Positions 27,201 through 34,202 are shown, counted from the first letter of the stretch. The stretch: 64,000 nt of DNA from Tethya wilhelma (GCA_964030475.1 CAXIPT010000033.1:62001-126000); one strand, 5' to 3'. The notes: a model not told the origin generated them from the letters alone. Program-made: numbers and translations.

Positions 27201-30200
27201 AGAAGCATGCAGCTTGGCTGCTGGTCTACCCTCATCCCAGCAGGGCGGATCTAGGATTCTGATTCGATATGAGGATTCGGAAACCACGCCCCAAAACCTT
27301 CTCAGTCACACCCATTTAGTTCAAAGTACACAGTTGGCAGCGATTTCTCGACGAGAAAAGTATCCACATAGCCCTCCAGGCTGTGAGCCTGGCACTAAAA
27401 TGCTAGAAATATTTGTTCCTAATTATAAACAAAGCTTTAGTGGCAGTTGCAGCAATTATAATGTTTTGCATAATTTAGCTGAGTGAAAGCAGAAAATTTC
27501 CAACGTAGTTGACTGGTTTTGGGAGGGTTGCAACCCCAGAAACCCCTGCCCCCCCAAATCTGCCCCTATGTTGAAATGCTCCTACTTTGAGTTTTATTTG
27601 TAGCTGAATTTTTAATCAAAAGACGGTCAAGTACAGATTATGAAGTATGCAACGTATTGTTTTATTTCTTCCACAGACTCTTGCTCTGCCGTTCCAAACT
27701 TGGTATACAATTAAGTTTTCCTCTAAACGGAAATGTCCCTGCAAAGCTTTTGCAAGAGCAGTCACCAATCTACATATGAACACATATAAATTCAATGTAT
27801 TGTGTATTGCAATACTATACTTTCTGTACTTTTGTATTCTGCCACAGAATTTAAAGCATAACAGGTCATACTTAGACTTGTAGAAGTTATATATCTGTCT
27901 GCTATACCAATCGATTATAATTTGACTTATCATACTAGTATGCAAAGAGTACATTATGCATGAATACAGTCTCAATTGTTGTCTTCTGCAGGTGTTGAAA
28001 ACAGTGTTGTACACCCTGAGCACTATGCTATAATGCGATATAGTAACACATTAAATTTTGCATGCATGAGCTAGCAGTAGCCTATAACCATCAATACTTA
28101 GAAAAATCTAGCTTCGAGCTCATTCCAATGCAGGCTCAGTGTCCCTAAAACTTATATTCGCATTACCTCAAGCCTTTGAACTAACCATATTCCCCCAATT
28201 TTAATCATGCAATAGCTAATAAAATCTACTGGTTTTCAAGGATTTATGGCAGTAAACTGCAAGAAATATGCAATACAATAGCATCAGTCTAACCTCATTC
28301 CCAGGCTCCTCCTTTGCGAATATTTTCTTCAAAAATATGGAAGGAGAGAGCCTGGTACCAGTTGTCACATGAGTGACGTACAGGGTAGACATTTGGTAGA
28401 CACGAGTCCACTCAGCATTACGCACTTTATCTAAAATGTGTCACGCACATGTTCTAGTCAGTTGATATGAGCAAAAATTTTTGCGTATCTACGAGCTCTG
28501 AGAGAACTAGCCGTGGAAGACGACGGGAATAGACAAGACAAAAGCAGCCAGTAGTCTCCAAAGATTATCTTAGAAGCAACAGATAAATGGCAGTCTCTCT
28601 GAATCAGCATTTTCGGTTCTGTGTCCAGTCTCGATCTTTCCGTCTGCAAGGTACAAAACAAAAGCAAAGATTACAAACGCTATTTGGGAAGTACATCTTA
28701 ACTCTTGGCACACAAGAAATGACTTTAAACAAGCAAATGGTAGGATTTTTTTCTCAAGCATTCTTCTGTTCTCTTCTGTTCTCTTCTGTTCGCGGTCGGT
28801 CCCAGGAAACTTTTACTAGCTATAACTAATCTGAATTATGTAAAATAGTACGTCACTTACATGACCACTGGTACAGGGCTCTCTCCTTCCTTTAATTTTT
28901 TGAATTGTAACATCTGCAGCTGCATGTTTCTTTTCATGTGCCACTTATTTAGCCTCATACCAGGCCACACCCTCTTTTAGTGTTACACACTAAGAATCGG
29001 GAGGGCCTGGTATATATAACAGCACATGACGTCGAACAATAGTCTCAACATATCATACTTGTGACGTTGACAAACCAAAAAACGTCACTTCCGCTAAGAG
29101 AGAAATTTTGGCAAAAAACAAGCCCTTGGAGCTCATCATGCTAGCGAGACTACTTGAGGAAAGTTGCTAGCCGTTGCCAGTACAGCTCAACATGGCTTTT
29201 CATCATAATTTTCAACTTCCAAGTAAATAAAAGGTATAATTTTACCAGCTGCTGATCTAGCTAAGACCGTGTAAGTTTGTTAGACACCTTACGATAGACT
29301 TGAATATACCATTTAGTGTTTAAAATCAAAGCATAGCTACTATACGGTATTGCCGTCTTCATTGCTGTCTTTGAAGGCCATGCAAATATCAGTGTTTGGT
29401 GGACTGTACATTCTGCCAATTTTACCGCTGCTTGCCAGGAGATTCCATGGAAATGCTCAAATTTGCTATGTGCTTCTGACGTCTTGAAGAGCTGGGAGGA
29501 GCCTAGGAACAAGGCTACCACTTGTTAATAAGAAACAATTAAGGAAACAATTAAGCCCACAAATGTGTAGCTTCCCTATAGAAACAGGCAGTTGCTCAAT
29601 AGTAACATGACGTCAATTTGGATTCATTGTTGAAAACCCATGAGTGAACGAGCGTGCAGCTAGTAGCTGTGCCAGAAAAATGTTTCTTTGTTGCCAGAAA
29701 ACCTTTTATGTTGCTCGAAAACTTATCAATTTGTGTCTGAATGTTAGTGCCTGTTATCATTTCAAGGCAAATGTCTGTTCTTGTATAGAAACTTTTCTAA
29801 CGAAACAGTAAATTTTCTCTGTGTTCTTTTCAATTAGTAGATCATCTAGACAGAAATTAGTTCACTAGCCATTGTAGCTACACAACTCAACCTTTCTTCA
29901 TACAACAAATTACTTATTGCATGCATGGACTTCAAGCCACACAAATTTAATGGCATTTAATGGCACAATAGTGCCAATAACTTCAGTGTGGCACTCGAGC
30001 CCATGCAATCAGTAAGTAATACTTACAGTATCCCATAATTAACCTATCTACAAATAATCCTCTTCCCAGGCTCCTCCTTCACAAATAAAATTTAACAAGC
30101 GAAAGCCTAGCATACAAAATATCATGTGACTACATGTATGTATGACATAGAGGTCAACGCAAAGGTGCACGGACATCAGATAAGTAGCACATAAAAGCCC

Positions 30201-31247
30201 CTAAAAAGATATTCACGTGATCAAATCCGTAACTTCAGAATCGCTTTTGATAGTCTATGAACACTGAGAGAGCTACGAGTGGATGAGGATGGGATTGAAG
30301 AAGATGAAGGACACTTAGTAGCTTCTCTACATTAGACAGCAGATAAATACTATACCTTCTCATATTAACTCTTTCAGTACTAGTTCGCCAGGTTGTCTAC
30401 ACAGTGGCGGATTTAGGGAGGGATCGAAGGGATCCATGGATCCCCCCTTATAGCTAGAAACCCATACAGCTGCACAGCTATACAGATAAAACAATAGCGT
30501 CAAGGATCCCTCTTATTTGAAAAAAGAAAAACAACTCAAAATTTCACTGAATAAATCAGTTTTTTTTGCAAAATTGAACAGTTTCTGTTTGCCTCCTGCC
30601 ATTTTTTTCGCCATTCAGGCCCTGGTCTGGCAAAATTTCAGCTGCACGCACGCAAATAGGGCGAGCTTTTAAACTGGATGTGGACGTGGTTAGACAAACT
30701 TTTCCACGTGCTTCACGTTATCATTTGTTAGATCCTCCCTTATAAAATCCTAGATCCACCACTGCTACATGTCTTTTGAGATTGCTGGAACACTGAAAAA
30801 GTTTGTTATTCTAACTAAAAAGTTTAAAAGCAAGTGTATATCAGTTTTTTCAAGCGGTTTTTCGTGCATTTTTGTCCATTATGCATGTTCTGTTTCCAGT
30901 AACTCACAGAAAAAGTTTATTTTCAAAGAATTACCTAAGTGAGAAGGAGGCTAATTTGGCAGCACTTATAATTATTTGCTTACAATTAGTAATTAATTAC
31001 TTTAGTTACTACTAGAATGTAGACTCACTCACTTTAGTATTAATTTAACTATGTGACAACTATAAAACACCAACCTATATACCTTGACATCTCACAGATG
31101 CATCCTGGCGATGATCACAAACATGTACTCCTGCAAGGTTGTTATGAGGGCATTCAAGAACACTTGCTTCAGATCCAGTACAGTTAAGATCAATTATATG
31201 GACTGGTAATAGGCTTTCAGTATAGCTTCCAGCAGCACTGATTGCAC
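3357..31247 (-). CDS. Multi-SRCR-domain receptor gene (gene-level entry, partial)
   Basis: Ten exons on the minus strand, listed separately, encode alternating halves of scavenger receptor cysteine-rich domains. Their order from 5' to 3' is a C half (31.1 kb), then N/C pairs at 15.8/11.5, 10.3/10.1, 8.9/4.8 and 3.9/3.7 kb, and a lone N half at 3.4 kb whose partner must lie beyond the left edge. Every exon length is a multiple of three and every boundary is phase 1, the usual arrangement for shuffled extracellular modules. SRCR proteins in sponges are surface or secreted recognition proteins. No membrane anchor or signal peptide is visible, so the gene is incomplete at both ends. Whether the 31.1-kb exon belongs to the same transcript, across a 15-kb intron full of transposons, is inference. 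Confidence 0.7.
3676..3840 (-). CDS. SRCR exon, C-terminal half (domain d)
   Basis: 165 nt, phase 1 to phase 1, bounded by TTTTTAG|GAGC and CAAG|GTATTGG. It encodes the second half of an SRCR domain with the hallmark '[17 protein letters not shown]' and 'RDASVRCQ'. Joined to the exon at 3,924-4,094 it gives one complete domain with the G split across the intron. The longer open frame covering this area on the same strand (ending '[10 protein letters not shown]') is out of frame and not real. Confidence 0.85.
3924..4094 (-). CDS. SRCR exon, N-terminal half (domain d)
   Basis: 171 nt, phase 1 to phase 1. It encodes '[20 protein letters not shown]', '[20 protein letters not shown]' and '[12 protein letters not shown]'. 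The acceptor is ATACAG|CTCTG and the donor TATG|GTAAAT. An N-glycosylation site (NST) and NET are present. It pairs with 3,676-3,840 across an 83-nt intron, and is a close copy of the exon at 10,308-10,478. Confidence 0.87.
4757..4936 (-). CDS. SRCR exon, C-terminal half (domain c)
   Basis: 180 nt, phase 1 to phase 1. It encodes '[20 protein letters not shown]', '[19 protein letters not shown]' and '[12 protein letters not shown]', the C-terminal half of an SRCR domain. The acceptor is TCTGTAG|GTACT and the donor C|GTAAGC. By order it completes the N half at 8,948-9,151 over an intron of about 4 kb that contains two hairpin-ended TIR elements. It is paralogous to the exon at 11,549-11,719. 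Confidence 0.85.
5004..5540. mobile_element. Hairpin-ended TIR element, family H (diverged copy)
   Basis: The left end (GGCCTCCTTTATCG, then AAGGAGGGAGAGGGCTTGG) and the right end (GGCCCTCTCTCTCTT, then AGGGAGAGGCTTGAGG) are inverted relatives, each with a hairpin. Subterminal GACGTCAC and CACATGCGTGACATC motifs follow the family pattern. It lies in the intron just upstream of the SRCR exon at 4,757-4,936. No coding sequence is seen. Confidence 0.55.
5541..7856. other. Intronic stretch, no exon seen
   Basis: No recognisable exon on either strand. A hairpin with 17-bp perfect arms lies at 6,339-6,375 (arm CTGTAGGCCTAGGGCCC). It is followed at about 6,420-6,490 by a degenerate run of CTAGGG-like units. 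The 7,000-7,065 stretch ending CTTGGCTACGCCACTG resembles the end of a dispersed element. Open frames at 6.6, 7.2 and 7.3 kb have no recognisable content. Confidence 0.5.
6339..6375. repeat. Perfect hairpin, 17-bp arms, 3-nt loop
   Basis: CTGTAGGCCTAGGGCCC, then TCC, then the exact reverse complement. It is GC-rich in an AT-rich setting, directly before a short tract of CTAGGG-type repeats. It may be the end of an unidentified repeat. Confidence 0.8.
7857..8459. mobile_element. Hairpin-ended TIR element, family H (copy 3)
   Basis: About 600 bp with long TIRs. The left end reads CCTTGTACCCAGGCTCTCTC and the right end finishes GCCTGGGTACGAGGCT. Each end folds on itself: CCAGGCTCTCTCCTTTGACC is followed by a loop and GGAAAGAGAGAGCCTGG. 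CACGTGAACC and CACGTGCATG motifs lie just inside. It is in the intron between SRCR exons 8,948-9,151 and 4,757-4,936. No open frame of note. Confidence 0.8.
8948..9151 (-). CDS. SRCR exon, N-terminal half (domain c)
   Basis: 204 nt, phase 1 to phase 1, encoding '[20 protein letters not shown]', '[19 protein letters not shown]' and '[18 protein letters not shown]'. The donor and acceptor positions match those of its duplicate at 3,357-3,560, and the intron sequences on both sides also match that copy. Compared with the typical first half it carries an insertion ('[13 protein letters not shown]') before the DVNDARVVC motif. Confidence 0.86.
9228..9960. mobile_element. Insertion in one copy of the duplicated SRCR block
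   Basis: Compared with the other duplicate at about 3.6 kb, this intron has roughly 730 bp extra. It starts near a (GT)n run (about 9,241-9,257) and ends with CAAGGAGTGGG, CGAGCGAAGCGAGC and CCCACTCCTTG, a small hairpin. A related 'GGCTCGCTTCGCTCGCC' hairpin appears at about 50,845. The open frames inside are not recognisable. The absence from the sister copy shows that it inserted after the block duplicated. Confidence 0.55.
10060..10224 (-). CDS. SRCR exon, C-terminal half (domain b)
   Basis: 165 nt, phase 1 to phase 1, nearly identical to the exon at 3,676-3,840. It encodes the second half of an SRCR domain, with '[17 protein letters not shown]' and 'RDASVRCQ'. The acceptor is TTTTAG|GTGC and the donor CAAG|GTATT. 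It pairs with 10,308-10,478 across an 83-nt intron. Confidence 0.85.
10308..10478 (-). CDS. SRCR exon, N-terminal half (domain b)
   Basis: 171 nt, phase 1 to phase 1. It encodes '[20 protein letters not shown]', '[20 protein letters not shown]' and '[12 protein letters not shown]'. It is a duplicate of 3,924-4,094 with a few substitutions. The acceptor is TATATAG|CTTTG. A hairpin element begins only about 10 bases upstream of it, so the pyrimidine-rich tract before the splice site comes from that element's terminus. Confidence 0.86.
10488..10894. mobile_element. Foldback element F1 with ~105-bp arms
   Basis: The left arm (AACAAGTAGTAAAAATTTC through TGACTACTTCATTTTT) and the right arm (the same in reverse, ending TACTACTTGTT) are near-perfect inverted repeats around a loop of about 190 bp. 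The arm carries GGGCAGTGCGTTAAAAAGTA and GGCACATGACTACTTC. A second copy with the same arms is at 51,269-51,657. Homology between the two loci continues rightward for about 600 bp (10,895-11,490), so the foldback may be the 5' part of a longer repeat. Confidence 0.8.
10895..11490. repeat. Body of dispersed repeat F1, ending at CGTACGTATGAT
   Basis: This stretch aligns along its length with 51,658-52,243. Shared landmarks are GAGACTAG, a GCGCATGCG motif, 'AAAGTTGGCTCAA', 'CTAGCGCTCTCT' and the terminal CCCATTCCTACTATAC, then the palindrome-like TACTACCGTACGTATGAT. A fragment containing only the terminal part is at 56,880-56,972. The 4,655-4,695 stretch is a degraded relative in the sister SRCR block. 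Confidence 0.65.
11549..11719 (-). CDS. SRCR exon, C-terminal half (domain a)
   Basis: 171 nt, phase 1 to phase 1. It encodes '[20 protein letters not shown]', '[19 protein letters not shown]' and '[12 protein letters not shown]', a normal SRCR second half. The acceptor is ATGCAG|GAGC and the donor C|GTAAGT. It completes the domain begun in the exon at 15,818-16,015, across a 4.1-kb intron filled with nested elements. Paralogue: 4,757-4,936. Confidence 0.85.
12170..12807. mobile_element. TIR element, ~38-bp inverted ends
   Basis: The left end TATGTGATCTTCTCTGAG, followed by CAAACCAAGCATAATGCGC, is the imperfect reverse complement of the right end, GCGCATTATGCTTGGTTTTC followed by TCAGAGAAGGTCACATA. 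It is about 640 bp long with no coding potential. It lies in the intron between SRCR exons 15,818-16,015 and 11,549-11,719. Confidence 0.75.
12880..13215 (-). repeat. Dispersed repeat R1, fuller copy
   Basis: Read on the minus strand it begins GTTAAGCCTCGTCGTGTGCG and continues through a GTAGTCGTTTTGTCTGTGTG motif. It ends in a stretch ('ACAGTTGGACTA', 'CAGTTCAGAGCTCTGGC') that recurs at 1,465-1,520. The window start (1-175) has the same opening. The GTAGTCGTTTTGTCTGTG core is also shared with the element at 21,137-21,780. Confidence 0.6.
13307..14720. mobile_element. piggyBac-type non-autonomous element with TTAA target duplication
   Basis: The ends are CCCTTTACAGC (13,307-13,317) and GCTGTAAAGGG (14,710-14,720), flanked on both sides by TTAA (13,303-13,306 and 14,721-14,724). 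TTAA duplication with CCC...GGG termini is the signature of piggyBac-superfamily transposition (established knowledge). A perfect 20-bp palindrome ATGACGAGTATACTCGTCAT lies just inside the right end (14,687-14,706). No transposase is present. The left part is occupied by a nested foldback element at 13,320-14,098. Confidence 0.85.
13320..14098. mobile_element. Foldback element FB-A, ~370-bp arms
   Basis: The left arm (13,320 to about 13,683) and right arm (about 13,731 to 14,098) are near-identical inverted copies starting GTAATAGTCCTTTTCGTTT. Between them is a loop of about 50 bp. Mismatches are few, for example CGGCGAGCATTCCG against CGGAATGCTCGTCG. Arms contain GACGTCAC and the ATTGACTTCTATAC motif shared with the second foldback at 16,374-17,225. 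No open frame. It sits inside the TTAA-flanked element. Confidence 0.88.
14721..15817. other. Intronic stretch, no exon seen
   Basis: AT-rich sequence between the TTAA-flanked element and the SRCR exon at 15,818. I see no exon-like open frame and no clear repeat ends. It is intron of the SRCR gene. Confidence 0.55.
15818..16015 (-). CDS. SRCR exon, N-terminal half (domain a)
   Basis: 198 nt, phase 1 to phase 1, encoding '[20 protein letters not shown]', '[20 protein letters not shown]' and '[18 protein letters not shown]'. The preceding TTTCTTTTTTTGTTGTGTAC followed by TGCAG is a strong pyrimidine tract and acceptor, so I start the exon at 16,015. The apparent upstream leader [17 protein letters not shown] could be read as a signal peptide, which would make this the first exon; the splice-site reading fits the other exons better. 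Donor: CTTG|GTATGT. Confidence 0.84.
16374..17225. mobile_element. Foldback element FB-B, ~270-bp diverged arms
   Basis: The left end AGTCCTTTTGCACGTA and the right end TACATGCAAAAGGACT are inverted. The arms also share 'TTTGCTAAATCAGAATATA' and 'CAACGCACGTTTTGGTCTTC' in opposite orientation (left arm to about 16,640, right arm from about 16,970). Termini (TAGTCCTTTT) and the ATTGAAGTCAATAGAGAAA motif link it to FB-A at 13,320-14,098, but it is clearly more diverged and therefore older. Confidence 0.75.
17436..17796. repeat. TCCCGG-rich element with short TIRs
   Basis: It opens CTTGGTGCCAACTGTCCCGG and closes GTCCCGGGATTTTTTAGCTG, then AAGGTTGGTACC. TGTCCCGG/TCCCGGAT motifs recur at least five times inside. 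GGTGCCAAC and GTTGGTACC are inverted, suggesting TIRs. The open frames in this piece are made by the repeats and do not look like real proteins. Confidence 0.5.
18128..19654. repeat. 1,527-bp tandem duplication, unit 1
   Basis: Starts TAGCTGCTATACTTGG and ends GTAGTCGTTTTGTC, where the second unit starts. I found no difference from unit 2 wherever compared, including the two short open frames (96 and 67 codons) inside, which are identical. No coding content is recognisable. The right end carries the first ~45 bp of the element that is complete at 21,137-21,780. Confidence 0.93.
19655..21181. repeat. 1,527-bp tandem duplication, unit 2
   Basis: An apparently identical copy of 18,128-19,654, offset by exactly 1,527 bp. 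It continues uninterrupted into the (TG)n run of the element at 21,137, whereas unit 1 stops at that point. This shows that unit 1's right boundary coincides with the start of the microsatellite. Confidence 0.93.
21137..21780 (+). mobile_element. TTAA-associated repeat M (complete copy, plus)
   Basis: Begins CCCTTGGTGCGCATGC right after a TTAA (21,133-21,136). A (TG)n microsatellite follows at 21,181-21,218, then text reading TCAAGAACGGCAGCTCC. Near the right end are CGCACCAAGGG and GCACCTTGGTGCC. Homology with the inverse copy at 33,606-34,255 ends at a second TTAA (21,781-21,784). Two GAGCCTGAGCGAG motifs are inside. It is a non-autonomous element, perhaps piggyBac-like, although the right terminus is less clear than the left. 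Confidence 0.72.
21181..21218. repeat. (TG)n microsatellite
   Basis: About 19 TG units directly at the right boundary of the tandem duplication. The inverse copy of the host element carries (CA)n at 34,172-34,210. The run is therefore an intrinsic part of the element. Confidence 0.95.
22134..22800. repeat. AT-rich stretch and G-run repeat fragment
   Basis: From 22,134 to 22,660 overlapping open frames exist on both strands, but none has recognisable content. The stretch at about 22,700-22,735 has a run of ten G followed by AATGCCCCCAGACCACCC, resembling the end of a dispersed element. This fragment abuts the truncated gypsy element. Confidence 0.4.
22828..23434 (-). pseudogene. gypsy RNase H domain, frame-broken
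   Basis: Two overlapping frames cover the domain. The first has '[16 protein letters not shown]' (the catalytic D of RNase H); the second has '[20 protein letters not shown]', '[16 protein letters not shown]' and '[11 protein letters not shown]', the usual end of the tether and RNase H region. The switch near 23,100-23,160 is a frameshift. After DALSRG a normal element would go on to integrase, but here the frame ends in unrelated sequence. Confidence 0.85.
23582..24331 (-). pseudogene. gypsy reverse transcriptase, mutated active site
   Basis: About 250 codons open. Recognisable motifs are '[20 protein letters not shown]', '[17 protein letters not shown]' and '[20 protein letters not shown]'. 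The catalytic box reads '[12 protein letters not shown]' where the family has two adjacent aspartates, so one is replaced by E. The following frame (23,346-23,654) holds the connection segment '[20 protein letters not shown]' and '[14 protein letters not shown]'. The missing residue and the frame change point to a dead copy. Confidence 0.88.
24669..24923 (-). pseudogene. gypsy aspartic-protease region fragment
   Basis: The frame contains '[20 protein letters not shown]' and '[12 protein letters not shown]', a pattern typical of the C-terminal part of a retroviral-type protease (ILGxD/N-like 'LLGTN'). The catalytic D-S/T-G is not in this piece; the plus-strand text around 25,070-25,100 (reverse of VDTGA-like) probably holds it in another frame. 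Confidence 0.55.
25247..25324 (-). repeat. 39-bp duplication in gag-protease linker
   Basis: A unit of about 39 bp (containing GTAGGATAGGTGTTGGTCAA) is present twice in tandem with one change. In the open frame it doubles the peptide [12 protein letters not shown]. This is an in-frame expansion within the degraded element. Confidence 0.85.
25625..26223 (-). pseudogene. gypsy gag-like region, broken
   Basis: A frame rich in Q and T ('[20 protein letters not shown]') at 26,011-26,223 is followed by several short frames to 25,625. Position upstream of the protease identifies it as gag. No intact zinc knuckle is seen. Confidence 0.5.
26301..28290. other. Intronic stretch, mostly unassigned
   Basis: Contains TIR element R2' at 27,241-27,568. 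A 135-codon open frame on the minus strand (27,616-28,023) has no recognisable domain and an AT-driven composition. No exon with SRCR or other known features is seen. Confidence 0.45.
27241..27568. mobile_element. TIR element of R2 type
   Basis: Starts CAGGGCGGATCTAGGATTCT and ends AACCCCTGCCCCCCCAAATC then TGCCCCT, inverted ends of the same type as 177-506 and 30,402-30,764. The stretch 'ACCACGCCCC' and 'CACACCCATTTAG' inside is common to the type. Confidence 0.5.
28292..28905. mobile_element. Hairpin-ended TIR element, family H (copy)
   Basis: Left end AACCTCATTCCCAGGCTCCT, hairpin to GGAAGGAGAGAGCCTGGTAC; right end GGTACAGGGCTCTCTCCTTC. A GTCACATGAGTGACGTAC motif and CGTCACTTACATGACC lie inside the ends in opposite orientation. 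No coding region is identified; the ~70-codon frames inside are not recognisable. Confidence 0.6.
28951..29517. mobile_element. Hairpin-ended TIR element, family H (copy)
   Basis: Left end AGCCTCATACCAGGCCACAC, with hairpin arm ending GGGAGGGCCTGGTAT; right end GGGAGGAGCCTAGGAACAAG followed by GCT. The left hairpin resembles copy 1 at 2,246 (CTTTTAGTGTTACACACTAA). It lies directly beside the previous copy, separated by about 45 bp. Confidence 0.6.
29518..31082. other. Intronic stretch with repeat fragments
   Basis: Contains a family-H end fragment near 30,056-30,110 (TCTTCCCAGGCTCCTCCTTC) and the R2-type TIR element at 30,402-30,764. No exon is seen between these and the SRCR exon at 31,083. 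Confidence 0.5.
30402..30764. mobile_element. R2-type TIR element
   Basis: CAGTGGCGGATTTAGGGAGG at the left and CCTAGATCCACCACTG at the right are imperfect inverted repeats. The interior shares GCCATTCAGGCC and TGGCAAAATTTCAGC with the copy at 177-506. Non-coding. Confidence 0.65.
31083..31247 (-). CDS. SRCR exon, C-terminal half (isolated)
   Basis: 165 nt, phase 1 to phase 1, with '[20 protein letters not shown]', '[20 protein letters not shown]' and '[12 protein letters not shown]'. The acceptor CCCAG|GTGC follows a long pyrimidine tract; the donor is CAAG|GTATAT. It is clearly the second half of an SRCR domain, but no N half is visible between here and 39 kb. Either the partner exon has been lost or diverged, or it lies beyond the retroelements. 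Confidence 0.85.
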
Positions 31248-33283
31248 CTGGGAGCATACAAAATAAAAAAATAAATAAAAACCACAAAAAAGAAACATGC
31301 ATGTCAGTTAGGTATGTGAAGCAATCACTGTATTTCAATGCCAGTATAGAGGGTATAATGAGTGTGCATCAACTCACATATTCACAAACTATTTATGACT
31401 AAGTTAAAAACCTCTCCAAGATACACTGGCACGTAATAATATATATATATATAGTATAAATATTACATTGTGGTAAATTTATGCAAACATATTTGTATAA
31501 TACTCTCTTATTTTATTCCTTTTTATATAGACCAATGCAAAGTATTCTGAAGGTTGCCTATACTGAACTGGCAATTCACACACAGCACAGTTTTTGCTGG
31601 TCTGTGCATGGTTGCTATATGAGTGTTGGTCCAAGCAACAGGTCTGAGTTTGATGTCTGTAAGACAATGATGGTATCTTTTGAGTTCAGTCTGCTCTCCC
31701 AGAGCTTCTCACTTGTATCAATGTTACTGAGAGGGTTCTTTACTGCCACTTCATAGTGTTTCTACTTTCTGGTGGTGTCGAGAATAGTTTTAGTATCAAT
31801 GAGTTCAATTCGCATTGAATATTCATGGTTTTTGTTTGACTCAATACATTTTTGTCCAAAAAATAGTGCCAAAGTTTTCATGCTTTTTATGTCTTATCTC
31901 ACATTAGCATTGTCAATAAAAGTTGGCTGCATGTCAGACAAAACTTCAGAAAGTCCACAAAAATGTATCTTAGCGAGTTCTCTCAATTTCCATCTGTACA
32001 AGCCGTATATGGTTCTTCAATGTGCTCAGTAGTGGGCTGTATGTGCATGTGCATGCTTGGGCTTATTGCATTGTAGAGGTGCTGTTTATTATATATTTAA
32101 AACTGTTTTTGGCTGGTGCTAGAATGCCCTAAGTAGATATAGCAACAAGCTTAGATGTGGTATTTAGTTTGCGTTGCTAAGTGCTATGAATATTAATTAG
32201 GCTTACCCTAATGTTTTAATTAAACACTAATGTCCGCTTGAAACACCCGTGCCAAGAATCAAACAGTGCATGATCTGGAAGATAGAATCGCAGCAGCAGT
32301 GTCAGCAGCCCTCCAAATCAACAAGTAACCAGTGGATAACCAGCAAGGCAGTGCAACATATCAGAACCTTCCACTGGCCAACCAGATGACCAGCCTGATG
32401 GGAACCCCCCCCCCCCCATAAGATTACCACCTAGCACTAGTAGTCCCCATAAGCAAGCAACCACCAGTATTGTACTCCCTCCATGCAGTACCCACAAAAA
32501 TATGGTTGTAGGATCACAGGAGGTGAGTTCATTGAGTTGGATACATTATACTGCACGATAATATTGCAACGGCCCCATCACATGCAGAGGGCATCACAGT
32601 ACACTTGGATGAAAATAATAAGTACAGCATCTCAAAATACCTGCAGCATGCAAGCCATCCTAGCAAGCACAAAATCACGGACCTCCAATCTTGGATAGAG
32701 GCGTGGTCAGTTTATGCTCTAATCATGCATCACTCATCATGCACCAGAGCGTGCCATTAAGCTACTGCATTACCAGCGTTTAATTTGTAAGGCAGCCGAC
32801 CGTCACAGTTTTTTATTAGCTTCTGAGTATGATAGGAAATTTAGGTTGAAAGCTGCCAACAATCCATTGATCTCACGGGACAAAAAGGATACCGAACTGT
32901 GGCTTGAGTGCCTTTCAGCTAGTTCAGATAAGCAACCGTCTGAATCCACAAGAACCCGTACCCCTTGCAACCACTGCGGTACGTAGCACCACACAGTGGC
33001 CGCGTAACTCAGAGTGGATTATAACAGTCGGCCATCGGCCAATTTCTGCCGACCGATATGTTGAAACATCAGACACAATGACCGGTACGGTGGAGCAACC
33101 AGCTAAGTGCTAGGCTAGCCGGAGCGCTACACTACTGTTCTTTTTTTCCCCAATTATTGCACTTTTTATGATGATGTAATGCCACGTGGCAAGAATTGCA
33201 CAATAGTGCATGTGGCAAGAAATTATGCAATAGTGCCACATGGCAAGAAATTGCGCAATAGCATATTAGCAATGTGATTAACA
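31248..33283. other. Gene-poor stretch with a possible retroelement fragment
   Basis: No clear exon. From 32,250 to 33,110 the sequence is more GC-rich, includes a run of C (32,406-32,417) and has plus-strand text translating to 'TPCNHCG' near 32,955. The composition resembles a degraded gag-like region, but frames are broken throughout and I cannot assign it. Three 30-40-bp imperfect repeats of GTGCCACATGGCAAGAAATT type occur at 33,180-33,270. Confidence 0.4.
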
Positions 33284-33603
33284 ATGGCAAAAAGGCAGGC
33301 GAGTGAGTGCTATGGTTCTGGGCCTAGTAGAGGTAAAAGGCAATGCGCCAAGTTTCAGTTTCTACATTTAAGCAATGGCAAACAATATATGATCAAGATT
33401 ACCAGGCAATGTCTTGGCTACGCTGTGAGACAGATGATAAAGACTCATCACTAGTGGACACGTTGACTTGTGCAGTTTGCACTAGGTTTGAAGCCAAAAT
33501 TCGAAGTACAAAGTGTGTGTGGAGAGATTCCACAAGGAGAGTCAATCAAAGTACCAAGAAACCATACAAACTCAAAACTCAGCCTCTCCTTCTTCCTCAA
33601 TGA
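33284..33603 (+). pseudogene. C17orf113/KIAA1586-type zinc-finger fragment, frameshifted
   Basis: An ATG at 33,284 opens 'MAKRQASECYGSGPSRGKRQ', which changes frame near 33,345 into 'STFKQWQTIYDQDYQAMSWL', then 'RCETDDKD' and 'LTCAVCTRFEAKI'. The W-L-R-C...C-x2-C spacing fits the zinc-finger of C17orf113/KIAA1586-like proteins, many of which are derived from hAT transposases (family knowledge). The rest is missing. A TTAA-associated repeat begins immediately after it, so this is a truncated coding remnant or a single exon cut by an insertion. Confidence 0.55.
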
Positions 33604-33605
33604 AG

Positions 33606-34169
33606 GCACCCAAGGTGCACAACCCTTGGTGCGTACAAATAATAATTATTATACTGAATCTTATAAGTATTTTGATGGTATTTGATATATTATAGCAGTT
33701 TATTGTGTAGTCTAATATTATATTGTCTGTATAATGTAGTTGGATGAGTGTGTATCAATAAGCAGGTCTGCAGCTATGCTATGGGACTCGCTCAGGCTCG
33801 CCCCTCATGCTTGCCCCAAAATTTTAACAGGATGAATGGGTGTGGCCTCGAAGCTTAGCTCAGATAGGCTGAAAAGCCTCAGATTTCAGAAACTATAGGC
33901 TTTTGTTGCTTTGTAAAAGGACCTCAGGCCATTTCATGTCAGTAGCTAAGCTTCTACTGTCTATGCTATGAAGCTCGCTCAGGCTCGTCCCCCAAAATTA
34001 TGGGTGTGGCCTCGAAGCTTAGCGCTCAAAGAGGCTAAAAAGCCTCAGATCTCAGGAACTACAGGCTTTTGTTGAATTCTTTGTGTAATTTTTATAGATA
34101 ATCTCGATTATTTTACCTTGGTATGCCGCTTTTGAAGACTGGAGCTGCCGTTCTTGAGATATAGTTGGA

Positions 34170-34202
<33 letters not shown>

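Noticed and set aside
27616..28023. 135-codon open frame on the minus strand
   Set aside because: No recognisable motif, Tyr/Ile/Cys-rich composition as expected from AT-rich DNA, no splice or start context; not called as a gene.
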